NCBI GenBank assembly: GCA_036796975.1
Contig: DAIRBY010000018.1
Span: forward strand, 1-62,118
DNA length: 62,118 bases
Source: UBA8190 sp003453695
GTDB taxonomy: Bacteria > Actinomycetota > Acidimicrobiia > Acidimicrobiales > UBA8190
Reading direction: 5' to 3'
The notes under the pieces are model-generated. The model saw only the letters and a program-made list of their open reading frames with translations, searched no databases and was not told where the DNA came from. Each line of letters starts with the position of its first letter. The stretch's first letter is position 1. Below, piece by piece: positions 32,198 through 41,218 of the stretch. The translations under genes and the position numbers were made by a program.

Positions 32198-33069
32198 GCT
32201 TGACCAAGGTGCACAGCGGCAAGGTGCGGGAGCTGTACGCCGTGGGCGACGACCAGCTGCTCATGGTGGCCTCGGACCGGATCTCCGCCTTCGACGTCAT
32301 CCTGGCCGAGCCCATCCCCCACAAGGGGCGGGTGCTCACCGCCATGACCGTGCACTGGTTGGAGGCCCTGGCCGACCTGGCCCCGAGCCACCTGGTCACC
32401 GCCGACCCGGCATCACTGCCCGACGGCGCCGCCGAGCTGGGGGACGTCGCCGGCCGGGCCATGGTGGTGCGCCGGGCCGACATGCTCCCCATCGAGTGCA
32501 TCGTGCGCGGCTACCTCGCCGGCTCGGGCTGGAAGGAGTACCGGCAGTCCGGGACGCTGCACGGCACGCCGCTCCCCGCCGGCCTGGCCCAGGCCCAGCG
32601 CCTGGAGGAGCCGATGTTCACCCCCTCCACCAAGGCGGAAGAGGGCCACGACCTCAACATCTCCTTCGACGAGGCGGTGGAGATCGTCGGGAAGGAAACC
32701 GGCGCTTTGGCCCGCGACCTGTGCGTCGAGGCCTACCGGCGTGCCCACGCCGCCGCCGAGGCGGAAGGGATCATCGTGGCCGACACCAAGTTCGAGCTCG
32801 GCTTCATCGACGGGCAACTCGCCATCTGCGACGAGGTCCTCACCCCCGACTCGTCGCGTTTCTGGCCCGCCGAGAAGTGGTCGCCCGGTACCAACCCCCC
32901 CTCCTACGACAAGCAGCCGGTGCGCGACTGGCTGGAGGGGAGCGGCTGGGACAAGACGCCACCGCCCCCTGCTCTGCCGTCGGAGGTGGTGCAGGCCACG
33001 AGCGACCGCTACGTCACCGCCTACGAGCGCATCTGCGGCCGGCGGCTGGCGGACTGGTACGGCGCCTAG
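32194..33069 (+). CDS. purC: SAICAR synthetase
   Basis: A 291-residue ligase adding aspartate to CAIR with ATP, step 7 of purine synthesis. The family is recognised by SGKVRELY, VASDRISAFDVIL, PIECIVRGYLAGSGWKEY, and the second signature VADTKFELGF; the late PDSSRFWPAEKW is typical of actinobacterial and eukaryotic-like PurC. GTG 32194 overlaps the purB stop. purS follows 3 bp after the stop. Confidence 0.96.
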
Positions 33070-33072
33070 CCC

Positions 33073-33345
33073 GTGCGCTTCTCCGTCCTGGTCGAGGTTC
33101 GCCTGCGCCCCGGCATCGCCGACCCCCAGGGTGCCACCATCGAACGCGCCCTGCCCGCCCTGGGCTTCTCGGGCGTGGACCAGGTGCGGGTGGGCAAGGC
33201 GGTGCGGTTCCTCATCGACGCCGCCGACGAGGCCTCGGCCCGGGCCGAGGCGCAGGACATGGCCGAGCGGCTGCTCGCCAACCCGGTCATCGAGGAGGCG
33301 GAGGTCACCGTGCGCGCCGACGGCAAGCCGGACGCGGCGTCATGA
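33073..33345 (+). CDS. purS: FGAM synthase subunit PurS
   Basis: A 90-residue PurS that forms the FGAM synthase complex with PurQ and the small PurL. The beta-alpha pattern FSVLVEVRLRPGIADPQGATIERALPALGF and VRVGKAVRFLIDA is characteristic. The start is a GTG only 3 bp after purC. Its stop overlaps the purQ ATG as ATGA. Its presence explains why PurL here is the short form. Confidence 0.95.
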   Translation: MRFSVLVEVRLRPGIADPQGATIERALPALGFSGVDQVRVGKAVRFLIDAADEASARAEAQDMAERLLANPVIEEAEVTVRADGKPDAAS

Positions 33346-34040
33346 CCACCCGCATCGGCGTCGTGGTGTTCCCGGGCAGCAACTGTGAGCACGACGTGGT
33401 GCGTGCCGTGCAGCTGGTGGGCGGGGCGGACGCAGAACTCGTCTTCCACGACCGTCGACAGCTCTCCGGTGTCGACGCCGTGGTGCTCCCGGGCGGCTTC
33501 GCCCACGGCGACTACCTGCGCCCGGGCGCGCTGGCCCGCTTCTCTCCGGTCATGGAGGCCGTCGCCAAGTTCGCCGCCGAGGGCGGGCCGGTGGTGGGGA
33601 TCTGCAACGGCTTTCAGGTCCTCACCGAGGCCGGCCTGCTCCCGGGCGCCCTCCAGAAGAACGCCGGGCTCCGGTTCCTGTGCACGGTGGTGCCCGTGAC
33701 GGTGGTGTCGGACCGGAGCGTGCTCACGGCGCACCTCACCCCGGGCGAGCGTCTGTCGCTCCCCATCAACCACTTCGAGGGGAACTACACCTGCGACGAC
33801 GGCACCCTCGACATGCTGCGGTCCGCAGGCCGCATCGTGTTGCGCTATGCCGACAACCCCAATGGCTCTGTCGATGACATCGCCGGGGTCTGCAATGACG
33901 CCGGCAACGTGGTGGGGCTCATGCCCCATCCCGAGCGGGCCTGCGACGAGCTGCTGGGCAACACCGACGGGGCCGGGCTCATCGGCTCCTTGGTGGCGTC
34001 GGCGACGTCGGGGAGGGGAGCGCTCAGTCGCTCCTCGTGA
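33342..34040 (+). CDS. purQ: FGAM synthase glutaminase subunit PurQ
   Basis: The 232-residue class I glutamine amidotransferase supplies ammonia to PurL. The catalytic triad is visible: Cys88 in GICNGFQVL, His196 and Glu198 in PHPERACDE. The N-terminal GVVVFPGSNCEHDV and the VLPGGFAHGDYLRPGA loop are typical. It overlaps purS by 4 bp. Its last 17 bases overlap the 3' end of the opposing conserved gene at 34024. Confidence 0.96.
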   Translation: MTTRIGVVVFPGSNCEHDVVRAVQLVGGADAELVFHDRRQLSGVDAVVLPGGFAHGDYLRPGALARFSPVMEAVAKFAAEGGPVVGICNGFQVLTEAGLLPGALQKNAGLRFLCTVVPVTVVSDRSVLTAHLTPGERLSLPINHFEGNYTCDDGTLDMLRSAGRIVLRYADNPNGSVDDIAGVCNDAGNVVGLMPHPERACDELLGNTDGAGLIGSLVASATSGRGALSRSS

Positions 34041-34440
34041 TGCCGGCTTGCGAGAGCACGTGGGCGGGCACCCCGGCCTGGCGCCAGGCGTTGTAGCCGA
34101 TGCCCTTGCGCTCGCCGTAGGCCTTGGCCACCTTGACGAAGGCGTTCTCCAGATCGGCCAGGGCGTCGGCCGCACCGAACCGGCGCTTTTCGGCCTCGAG
34201 GTCGGACTCCTCCTGGAGCAGGTGGAGGCGGGACAACGGGTCGGCGGTGGCGAGCGCCGTGCGCACGTGCTCGAGCCTGCGCTCGATGCCGTCGGGTGTG
34301 CGACGCCGGCCCCGGCGAGGCCGCTGATCCTCGACCGCCTCGAGGTAGCGGCGCACGGCGCGGCCTTCGTCCCGGCCCCGGGCCAGGGCCTGCTTGTGGG
34401 CGTCCGACATGGCCGGGCGCCGTACCTTGGCGGCTGCCAT
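34024..34440 (-). CDS. Conserved actinobacterial protein of unknown function
   Basis: A 138-residue, highly charged, mostly helical protein. The pattern MSDAHKQALARGRDEGRAVR, then YLEAVEDQRPRRGRRRTPDGI and a C-terminal YGERKGIGYNAWRQAGVP recalls a conserved uncharacterised family in mycobacteria and relatives. The Arg-rich centre could bind nucleic acid, but this is a guess. It is transcribed against the pur genes, overlapping the purQ tail and lying between purQ and purL, so it splits the purine block. The start at 34440 gives MAAAKVRRP; ATG of MSDAHK is an alternative. Confidence 0.75.
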   Translation of the reverse strand: MAAAKVRRPAMSDAHKQALARGRDEGRAVRRYLEAVEDQRPRRGRRRTPDGIERRLEHVRTALATADPLSRLHLLQEESDLEAEKRRFGAADALADLENAFVKVAKAYGERKGIGYNAWRQAGVPAHVLSQAGITRSD

Positions 34441-34553
34441 AGACGGAGAAGTATGGCCAAGCCAGCCTCGCCATGCAAAGAAATACGACCGCCGGCATTT
34501 GGCCTTTTCGACAGGGGTTATTTGCGCCCGCCCGGTGCCGGCCCGGCGGTACC

Positions 34554-36875
34554 GTGAACGGCGTGCCTCCGCCCCCCGGTGCCGACGGAGTTGTCGGCGG
34601 TCCTTCCGGCGCCCACGGGGGTGGGAACGAGCCGCAGCTGCACCGGGCCCTGGGGCTGAGCGACGACGAGGCCGCCCGCATCGAGGACATCCTGGGCCGG
34701 CCGCCCAACCACCTCGAGCTGGCCATGTATGCCGTGATGTGGAGCGAGCACTGCTCCTACAAGTCGTCGCGGCTGCATCTCCGCCGCCTGCCCATCACCG
34801 GGCCGCACGTGCTCGTGGGCCCCGGTGAGAACGCCGGTGTTGTGGACGTGGGCGACGGCATCGCCGTGGCGCTGCGCATCGAGAGCCACAACCACCCCTC
34901 GGCGGTAGAGCCCTATCAGGGGGCGGCCACGGGGGTGGGGGGGATCCTGCGCGACATCTTCACGATGGGGGCCCGGCCGGTGGCGCTCATGGACCCGCTC
35001 TTCTTCGGCCCGCCCGACGACGCCCGGGGACGGTGGCTGGTCGAGGGGGTGGTGGCTGGCATCTCGGGATACGGCAACTCGGTGGGCGTGCCCACCGTGG
35101 GCGGCGAGCTCACCTTCTCGCCCTGTTACGCCCAGAACCCGCTCGTGAACGTGCTGTGCCTGGGGGTGATGCCCGTCGACCGCCTGGTGCTCGGACGGGC
35201 CAGCGGCGCCGGCAACCTGGCCGTGCTCCTCGGCGCCACCACCGGACGCGACGGCATCGGCGGGGTGAGCGTGCTGGCATCGGCCGGCTTCGGCGAGGAC
35301 GAGGAGGAGTCGGCCAAGCGACCGAGCGTGCAGGTGGGGGACCCCTTCGAGGAGAAGCGGCTCATCGAGGCGTGCCTCGAGCTCCTCGACCGCCACCTGG
35401 TGGTGGGCATTCAGGACCTGGGCGGAGCCGGGCTCACCTGTGCCACCTCCGAGACAGCGGCGCGCGCCGGCATGGGCATGGACGTCGACGTGTCGGTGGT
35501 GCCGCGCCGCCAGCCCGGCATGGAGCCCTTCGAGGTCATGACCTCCGAGAGCCAAGAGCGCATGCTCGCCATCGTGGCGCCGTCCGACCTCGACGCCGTC
35601 CAGGAGGTGTGCCGGCGGTGGGAGGTGCGGGCCACCGTGGTGGGCTCCGTCACCGACGGCGCCGGTGCCGGCGGCAGCGGCACCGATGGCGCTCACGAGT
35701 CGGGCGGCCGGTTGCGCATCTTCGACGGGCACGGCGCCGTGCTCGCCGACGTGCCCGCCGCCTCGCTGGCCGACGACGCCCCCTGCTACGACCGTGCGCT
35801 GTCGCCGCCGCCCGAGCTCGAGGCAAGACGTGCCGACGACCCGGGGGTGCTGGAGGCACCCGGGGACTGCGGTCAAGACCTGCTTTCCCTTCTCACCGAC
35901 ACGTCGTGGGTGTACCGCCAGTACGACCACATGCTGTTTCTGAACACGGTTGTGGGCCCGGGCGCGGGTGACGCTGCCGTGCTTCGCCTGGCCGCTCCCG
36001 GCCTGCCGGAGAGCCGGCGCGGGCTCGCCATCTCGACCGACTCCAACCCGTCGTGGTGCGCCGTCGACCCCCGCCTCGGGACGGCGGCCACCGTGGCCGA
36101 GTCGGCCTTGAACGTCGCCTGCGCCGGAGCCCGAGCGGTGGCGCTCGTGAACTGCCTCAACTTCGGCAACCCCGAGCATCCCGAAGTGATGTGGCAGCTG
36201 TCGGAGGCCATCGACGGGATGGCCGAGGCGTGTCTGGCCCTCGAGATCCCGGTGGTGGGAGGCAACGTGTCGCTCTACAACGAGAGCACCGGTGCCGACA
36301 TCGATCCCACGCCGGTGGTGGCCGTGCTCGGGGTGATCGACCGCCTGGAGCGTCGCCCCCCGGGCCCGGCGTTTCGCCCGGGCGATGCCGTGGTGCTCCT
36401 GGGCCGCACCGAACCGTCGCTGGCCGGGAGCCGGTGGGCGACCGAGCGCCGCCGGCACCGGGGCGGGACCCTCTTCACCTTGGACCTGGACGCCCACCGC
36501 CGCCTCCTCGACCTCGTGGTCGGGCTCGTGACCGGTGGCGAGCTGGTCGGTGCCGTCCACGACGTGTCCTCGGGCGGTCTGGCCGTGGCCCTGGCCGAGT
36601 GCGCCGTGGCGGGCGACACCGGGGTCGTCGTGTCGGGGATCGCCGGACACGCCGAGCTGTTCGCCGAATCGCCGAGCCGCGTGCTGGTGGGGACGAACGA
36701 CCCCGGCGCCGTGGCGGCCGCCGCCGGTGCCGCCCAGGTGCCGGCGACGGTGATCGGCCGGGCCGAAGGCGAGCGCCTGGTGGTCGAGGGCCTCGTCGAC
36801 CTGGCTGTGAGCGAGCTGCGCCAGGCGTGGCGGGCCGCCCTGCCGGGCGCGCTGGGAGACCCCGTCCCGGCGTGA
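34554..36875 (+). CDS. purL: FGAM synthase large subunit (small-type PurL)
   Basis: A 773-residue PurL, the ATP-dependent amidotransferase subunit turning FGAR into FGAM, step 4 of purine synthesis. Recognised by MWSEHCSYKSS, RIESHNHPSAVEPYQGAATG, the GISGYGNSVGVPTVGGE segment, and NCLNFGNPEHPEVMWQ plus GGNVSLYNES in the second half. The length is that of the PurS-dependent type. GTG 34554 is preferred; GTG 34563 is nearly equivalent and neither has a strong Shine-Dalgarno. An insertion of low-complexity Gly/Ala/Ser lies near residues 365-380. Confidence 0.95.
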   Translation: MNGVPPPPGADGVVGGPSGAHGGGNEPQLHRALGLSDDEAARIEDILGRPPNHLELAMYAVMWSEHCSYKSSRLHLRRLPITGPHVLVGPGENAGVVDVGDGIAVALRIESHNHPSAVEPYQGAATGVGGILRDIFTMGARPVALMDPLFFGPPDDARGRWLVEGVVAGISGYGNSVGVPTVGGELTFSPCYAQNPLVNVLCLGVMPVDRLVLGRASGAGNLAVLLGATTGRDGIGGVSVLASAGFGEDEEESAKRPSVQVGDPFEEKRLIEACLELLDRHLVVGIQDLGGAGLTCATSETAARAGMGMDVDVSVVPRRQPGMEPFEVMTSESQERMLAIVAPSDLDAVQEVCRRWEVRATVVGSVTDGAGAGGSGTDGAHESGGRLRIFDGHGAVLADVPAASLADDAPCYDRALSPPPELEARRADDPGVLEAPGDCGQDLLSLLTDTSWVYRQYDHMLFLNTVVGPGAGDAAVLRLAAPGLPESRRGLAISTDSNPSWCAVDPRLGTAATVAESALNVACAGARAVALVNCLNFGNPEHPEVMWQLSEAIDGMAEACLALEIPVVGGNVSLYNESTGADIDPTPVVAVLGVIDRLERRPPGPAFRPGDAVVLLGRTEPSLAGSRWATERRRHRGGTLFTLDLDAHRRLLDLVVGLVTGGELVGAVHDVSSGGLAVALAECAVAGDTGVVVSGIAGHAELFAESPSRVLVGTNDPGAVAAAAGAAQVPATVIGRAEGERLVVEGLVDLAVSELRQAWRAALPGALGDPVPA

Positions 36876-36902
36876 CCGACGGCCGCCTCGCTGCGCCGGT
36901 CC

Positions 36903-37766
36903 TCAGGGCCGGCGGCCGGCCAGCTCCTCGAGCACCGAGTCGGGGACCTTCAGATCGCCCGTGCCCGTCCCCACCGACAATCCGGGCTTGAAGGTGCCGT
37001 GGAAGTCGGAGCCTCCCGAGGCCACGATTCCGAGCCGGCCGGCGATGGTGGCGAGAAGGCGGCGCTCGTCTGTCCCGTAGGCGCCGTAGGTCGCCTCCAT
37101 GCCCGTGAGCCCGGCCTCGGCCAGCTCCCCCACCACCGACTCCAAGACGAGGGGCTCCAGTCCGAGGCTCAAGGGGTGGGCCAGCACCGACACCCCGCCC
37201 GAGGCGCGCGCCAGGCGGGCCACCTCCGATGCCTCGAGACGGGCCTTGGGGACGTAGGCGGGGCCGCCGTCGGCCAGCCAGCGGTCGAAGGCGTCCTGGA
37301 TGTCCTCAGCGGCGCCGTGGCGCACCAGCACGCGGGCGAAGTGCGGCCGCCCCACCCCCGCCTCACCGCCGGCCTCGGCCACGAGCTCGTCCCACGACAC
37401 GGGCACGCCCAGGTCGGCCAGCCGGTCGATGAGCGCCATGTTGCGCCGTCGCCGGTCGTCGCGCAGCGCCCGCAACTCGTCCTGCAGGGGGCCGTCGCCC
37501 TCTTCGACGAAATAACACAGCACGTGCACCGATCCGCTTACCCGGGCGCCACCCGCCACCTTGGGCTTGACGCACGACACCTCGCAGCCGGGGACCAGCT
37601 CCACCCCGACCCGGGCCGCCGAGGCGGCCGCCTCGGCCAGGCCGGCCAGGCTGTCGTGGTCGGTGAGGGCGACGGCCGAACATCCGGCCGCCGCCGCCAG
37701 CTCGGGGATGCGGGAGGGAACCTCCGAGCCGTCCGAGACGTTCGAGTGGGTGTGCAGGTCGATCAC
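36903..37766 (-). CDS. PHP-domain phosphoesterase (RNase AM / YciV-like)
   Basis: The 287-residue protein has a full set of PHP metal ligands: DLHTHSNVSDG at the N-terminus, ALTDHDSLAGL, PGCEVSC, a GRPHFARVLVRHG insert, LAHPLSL, and the final GGSDFHGTFKPG. It belongs to the TrpH/YciV group, whose studied members hydrolyse 3',5'-nucleotide bisphosphates or trim 5' ends of RNA. The substrate here is not proven. It converges on purL with 27 bp between and is divergent from purF. Confidence 0.88.
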   Translation of the reverse strand: MIDLHTHSNVSDGSEVPSRIPELAAAAGCSAVALTDHDSLAGLAEAAASAARVGVELVPGCEVSCVKPKVAGGARVSGSVHVLCYFVEEGDGPLQDELRALRDDRRRRNMALIDRLADLGVPVSWDELVAEAGGEAGVGRPHFARVLVRHGAAEDIQDAFDRWLADGGPAYVPKARLEASEVARLARASGGVSVLAHPLSLGLEPLVLESVVGELAEAGLTGMEATYGAYGTDERRLLATIAGRLGIVASGGSDFHGTFKPGLSVGTGTGDLKVPDSVLEELAGRRP

Positions 37767-37942
37767 GGGCCCCGGCAGGCTAACCCCCGCTGCCGGGCAC
37801 GGTCAGGGCCGCTGCCGTCGTGCAGCCGGTAGGCTCGACCGAGCGGCGCCACCCGGCCGCGGGACCCAGGCGGCAGCGGCTGGACGGGGCGTCGGAGGGC
37901 AGGGCAGCAGCACATGAGGGCGAACGAAAGAGGCCCCCGGTT

Positions 37943-37970
37943 GGTGATGGCCCGGTGGTGATGGCCCGGT
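37943..37970 (+). repeat. 14-bp tandem duplication at the purF start
   Basis: GGTGATGGCCCGGT occurs twice head-to-tail (37943-37956, 37957-37970). The second copy ends with the first two bases of the purF GTG start. The extra GTG and ATG codons inside the repeats are all out of frame with purF. No Shine-Dalgarno is evident near the GTG. Confidence 0.8.
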
Positions 37971-39423
37971 GAAAGAAGCATGCGGCGTGTTCGGCGTGTA
38001 CGCCCCCGGGCGGGGCGTGGCGCAACTCACCTTCGACGGCCTCTACGCCCTGCAACACCGCGGCCAGGAGTCGGCCGGCATGGCGGTGGGCGACGGTGAG
38101 GCCATCACGGTGGTGAAGGACATGGGCCTCGTGACCACCGTCTTCGACGAGCGCACCGTGTCGTGCCTGCCCGGCCACCTCGCCATCGGCCACACCCGCT
38201 ACTCGACGACGGGCGCCTCGACGTGGCGCAACGCCCAGCCCGTGTACCGCGCCGCGGCGGGGGCCGGCTTCGCCCTGGGCCACAACGGCAACCTCACCAA
38301 CACCGCCGAGCTGGCGGCACGCGCCGGCATGCTGCCCGGGGTGGTCGCCTCCGACAGCGACCTCGTGGCCGAGCTCCTGGCCGGCGCCTCGGCGTTCGCC
38401 GGCGACCCGGCGGAGCCCCGTCCGCACGCCCTGGAAGAAGCGGTGGCCGAGGTGCTCCCACTGCTGGCCGGGGCCTTCTCCTTCGTGATGCTCGACGCTT
38501 CGCACCTGCTCGGGGTGCGCGACCCCAAGGGGCTGCGCCCGCTGTGTCTGGGCCGGCTGGGCAAGGACGAAGACCCCGAGGGGTGGGTGCTCGCCTCGGA
38601 GACGCCGGCGCTCGACATCGTGGGCGCCGACTTCGTACGCGAGCTCGAGCCCGGTGAGCTTGTGGTCATCGACGAGGACGGGGTGCGGACGCGCCAGCTG
38701 TTCTCAGAAGCCCAGGTCGATCCCCGCTTGTGCATCTTCGAGTTCGTGTACTTCGCCCGTCCCGACAGCCGGCTGTACGGACGCGAGGTGCACGGGGCGC
38801 GCCGTCGCATGGGGGAGCTGCTCGCCACCCAGGCGCCCGTCGACGCCGATCTCGTCATGGGCGTACCCGAGTCGGGGGTGCCCGCCGCCGAGGGCTTCGC
38901 CCGGGCCAGCGGCATCCCCTACGGACAGGGGCTGGTCAAGAACCGCTACATCGGCCGTACCTTCATCACCCCCGACCAGACGGCCAGGGCGGAGGGCGTG
39001 CGTCGCAAGTTGAACCCCTTGCGCGACAACATCGACGGCAAGCGGATCGTCGTCGTGGACGACTCCATCGTGCGCGGCACCACCCAGCGGGCGGTGGTCC
39101 GGATGCTGCGCGAGGCGGGGGCGCGCCAGGTGCACCTGCGCATCTCGTCGCCGCCGCTCATGTGGCCGTGCTTCTACGGCATCGACATCCCGAGCCACGA
39201 GGAGCTGATCGCCGCACAGAGCTCGATCCCCCAGATCGAGGAGTACCTCGGCGTCGACTCGCTCGCCTACCTGTCGCTCGACAACCTGGTGGCCGCCATC
39301 GACGCCCCCGGGGCCGGCTTCTGCACGGCATGCCTCACCGGCGTGTACCCCGTGCCCGTGCCGGCCGCCCAGGCCGATGCCGGCGCAGCGGCGCCGTCAC
39401 CACCGGACACGGCACGCGCCTGA
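37969..39423 (+). CDS. purF: Amidophosphoribosyltransferase
   Basis: This 484-residue enzyme commits PRPP to purine synthesis. The Ntn-type nucleophile is Cys5 in KEACGVFGVY; four residues before it may be removed as a propeptide. Glutaminase motifs LQHRGQESAG, GHTRYSTTG and GHNGNL are present, and the PRPP loop VVVDDSIVRGTT lies around 361-373. The start GTG 37969 is the only one that keeps Cys near the N-terminus; it sits in a 14-bp tandem duplication. purM starts 1 bp after the stop. Confidence 0.95.
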   Translation: MKEACGVFGVYAPGRGVAQLTFDGLYALQHRGQESAGMAVGDGEAITVVKDMGLVTTVFDERTVSCLPGHLAIGHTRYSTTGASTWRNAQPVYRAAAGAGFALGHNGNLTNTAELAARAGMLPGVVASDSDLVAELLAGASAFAGDPAEPRPHALEEAVAEVLPLLAGAFSFVMLDASHLLGVRDPKGLRPLCLGRLGKDEDPEGWVLASETPALDIVGADFVRELEPGELVVIDEDGVRTRQLFSEAQVDPRLCIFEFVYFARPDSRLYGREVHGARRRMGELLATQAPVDADLVMGVPESGVPAAEGFARASGIPYGQGLVKNRYIGRTFITPDQTARAEGVRRKLNPLRDNIDGKRIVVVDDSIVRGTTQRAVVRMLREAGARQVHLRISSPPLMWPCFYGIDIPSHEELIAAQSSIPQIEEYLGVDSLAYLSLDNLVAAIDAPGAGFCTACLTGVYPVPVPAAQADAGAAAPSPPDTARA

Positions 39424-39424
39424 G

Positions 39425-40504
39425 GTGAACACGCAGGAGCCGGCTCGCCCCACGGCGGGCCCGGCCACCTACAAGGGGGCCGGTGTCGACGTCGCCGCCG
39501 GCGACGAGGCGGTGGCCCGCATCAAGAGGGTGGTGGCCGACACGGCGCGTCCCGAGGTGCTGGGAGGCATCGGGGGCTTCGGCGGCCTGTTCGCCTTCGA
39601 CTCGGACCGCTACCGCCACCCGGTGCTGGTGTCCTCGACCGACGGTGTGGGCACCAAGGCCGCCGTGGCCGCCGCCACCGGCCGGTACGACACCCTCGGC
39701 ATCGATCTGGTGGCCATGTGCGTCGACGACGTGGTGTGCACGGGGGCCGAGCCGCTGTTCCTCCTCGACTACGTGTCGGTGGGAACCCTCGATCCGCTCC
39801 AGATGGAGCAACTGGTGGGGGGGATCGCCGAGGGGTGCCGGACGGCGGGGTGCGCGCTGTTGGGCGGCGAGATGGCCGAGCACGGCCCGACCGTCCCGCC
39901 CGGCCATGTGGACCTGGCCGGCTTCGCCGTCGGGGTGGTGGAGCGCGAGCACATGCTCAACCCCGACCGGGTGACGGCCGGCGACCTCCTCGTGGGTCTG
40001 GCCTCGCCGGGACTGCGCTCCAACGGCTACAGCCTGGCGCGCCAGGTGCTTTTGGAACGGGCGGGACTGGCCCTCGACGGACCGGCGTGGCCGGGGGCGG
40101 GGGGCACCTTGGCCGACGAGCTGCTGCTGCCTTCGGTGATCTACGCCCCCGCCGTGCTCGAGGTGTTACGGGCCCTGCCCCAACACGCCGTGCACGCCGC
40201 CGCCCATGTCACGGGCGGCGGTATCCCCGGCAACCTCGGCCGAGTGCTCCCCGACGGGGTCGACGCCGTGGTGGAGCGGTCGAGGTGGGAGGAGCCGCGC
40301 ATCTTCGAAGAGATCCGGCGGCGGGGTGACGTCGCCGACGACGAGATGACTGCGGTGTTCAACTTGGGGATCGGCATGATCCTGGTCGTCTCCTCCGACG
40401 CCGCCACTGCGGTGTGCGACGTGCTCGCACGAGCGGGCGTCCCCGCTGTGCAGGCAGGCCGGGTGGTCGGCGGCAGCGGGCGCGTGCAGCTGGTGGCGCC
40501 GTGA
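39425..40504 (+). CDS. purM: AIR synthetase (phosphoribosylformylglycinamidine cyclo-ligase)
   Basis: A 359-residue ATP-dependent cyclase forming aminoimidazole ribonucleotide, step 5. Motifs: TYKGAGVDVAAGDEAV, GGFGGLFAFD, VSSTDGVGTKAAVA, CVDDVVCTGAEPLFLLDY, LLGGEMAEH and VTGGGIPGNLGR. GTG 39425 follows the purF stop by one base and allows a GAGG-like signal inside the end of purF. It overlaps pyrE as GTGA. Confidence 0.96.
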   Translation: MNTQEPARPTAGPATYKGAGVDVAAGDEAVARIKRVVADTARPEVLGGIGGFGGLFAFDSDRYRHPVLVSSTDGVGTKAAVAAATGRYDTLGIDLVAMCVDDVVCTGAEPLFLLDYVSVGTLDPLQMEQLVGGIAEGCRTAGCALLGGEMAEHGPTVPPGHVDLAGFAVGVVEREHMLNPDRVTAGDLLVGLASPGLRSNGYSLARQVLLERAGLALDGPAWPGAGGTLADELLLPSVIYAPAVLEVLRALPQHAVHAAAHVTGGGIPGNLGRVLPDGVDAVVERSRWEEPRIFEEIRRRGDVADDEMTAVFNLGIGMILVVSSDAATAVCDVLARAGVPAVQAGRVVGGSGRVQLVAP

Positions 40505-41073
40505 CGGTGGCGATGACCGACGACGACCGCCGGGCGGCGCTGCGGGCGCATCTGCTGGCGCATTCGGTGCGCATCGGGGACTTCGTCCTCAAGTCCGGCC
40601 GGCGCTCGACCTGGTTCATCGACTCCAAGCAGACCGTGTGCCGTCCGGACGGGATGTTGCTCGTCGCCGACTCGGTGCTCGAGGTGCTGCCTGCCCGGGC
40701 CACCGCCATCGGCGGGCTGACCATGGGTGCCGACCCCGTGGCGTTCGTGGCCGCCGGGGTGGCGGCCGCCCGGGGACGTGCCTTGAAGGCGTTCAGCGTG
40801 CGCAAGGAAGAGAAGGACCACGGCGCCGGCGGGCGGGTGGCGGGGGCTCTCGACCCCGACGACAAGGTGGTCGTGACCGAGGACACGGTGACACGCGGCA
40901 CTTCGATCCTCCAAGCGGTGGAAGCAGTGCGGGCAGTGGGCGCCGAGGTGGTTCTGGCGCTCGCCGTGGTGGACCGAGGCGGCGCTGCGGCCAAGCTGCT
41001 CGAGCCGCTGGGCGTGCCGTTCCGCGCCCTGTTCGGCGCACCTGACCTGGGATTTCCCTACGACGAGCCGTGA
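40501..41073 (+). CDS. pyrE: Orotate phosphoribosyltransferase
   Basis: The 190-residue enzyme makes orotidine 5'-phosphate from orotate and PRPP in pyrimidine synthesis. Characteristic are GDFVLKSGRRSTWFIDSK, GGLTMGADPVAF, the catalytic SVRKEEKDHG flexible loop, and the PRPP loop VVVTEDTVTRGTSI. The start GTG overlaps the purM stop. A pyrimidine gene at the end of the purine block means the two pathways share a transcript here. An internal start at MTDDD is possible. Confidence 0.93.
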   Translation: MTVAMTDDDRRAALRAHLLAHSVRIGDFVLKSGRRSTWFIDSKQTVCRPDGMLLVADSVLEVLPARATAIGGLTMGADPVAFVAAGVAAARGRALKAFSVRKEEKDHGAGGRVAGALDPDDKVVVTEDTVTRGTSILQAVEAVRAVGAEVVLALAVVDRGGAAAKLLEPLGVPFRALFGAPDLGFPYDEP

Positions 41074-41218
41074 AGCCCCATCTGCGGCGCCGAGACCGGG
41101 GTATGGAAGGTGCAGGTGATGGTCGATCGGTAGCCGCCCCCGGTAGGTTGGCCTCCGGAACACACCGCCTGGCACTACCCACCACACACTCCCCACCGTG
41201 GGCGACCGGGAGAGCGCG

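Noticed and set aside
37767..37968. Purine riboswitch or PurR site upstream of purF
   Set aside because: I found no purine-aptamer junction motifs and no clear palindromic operator, only the 14-bp duplication.
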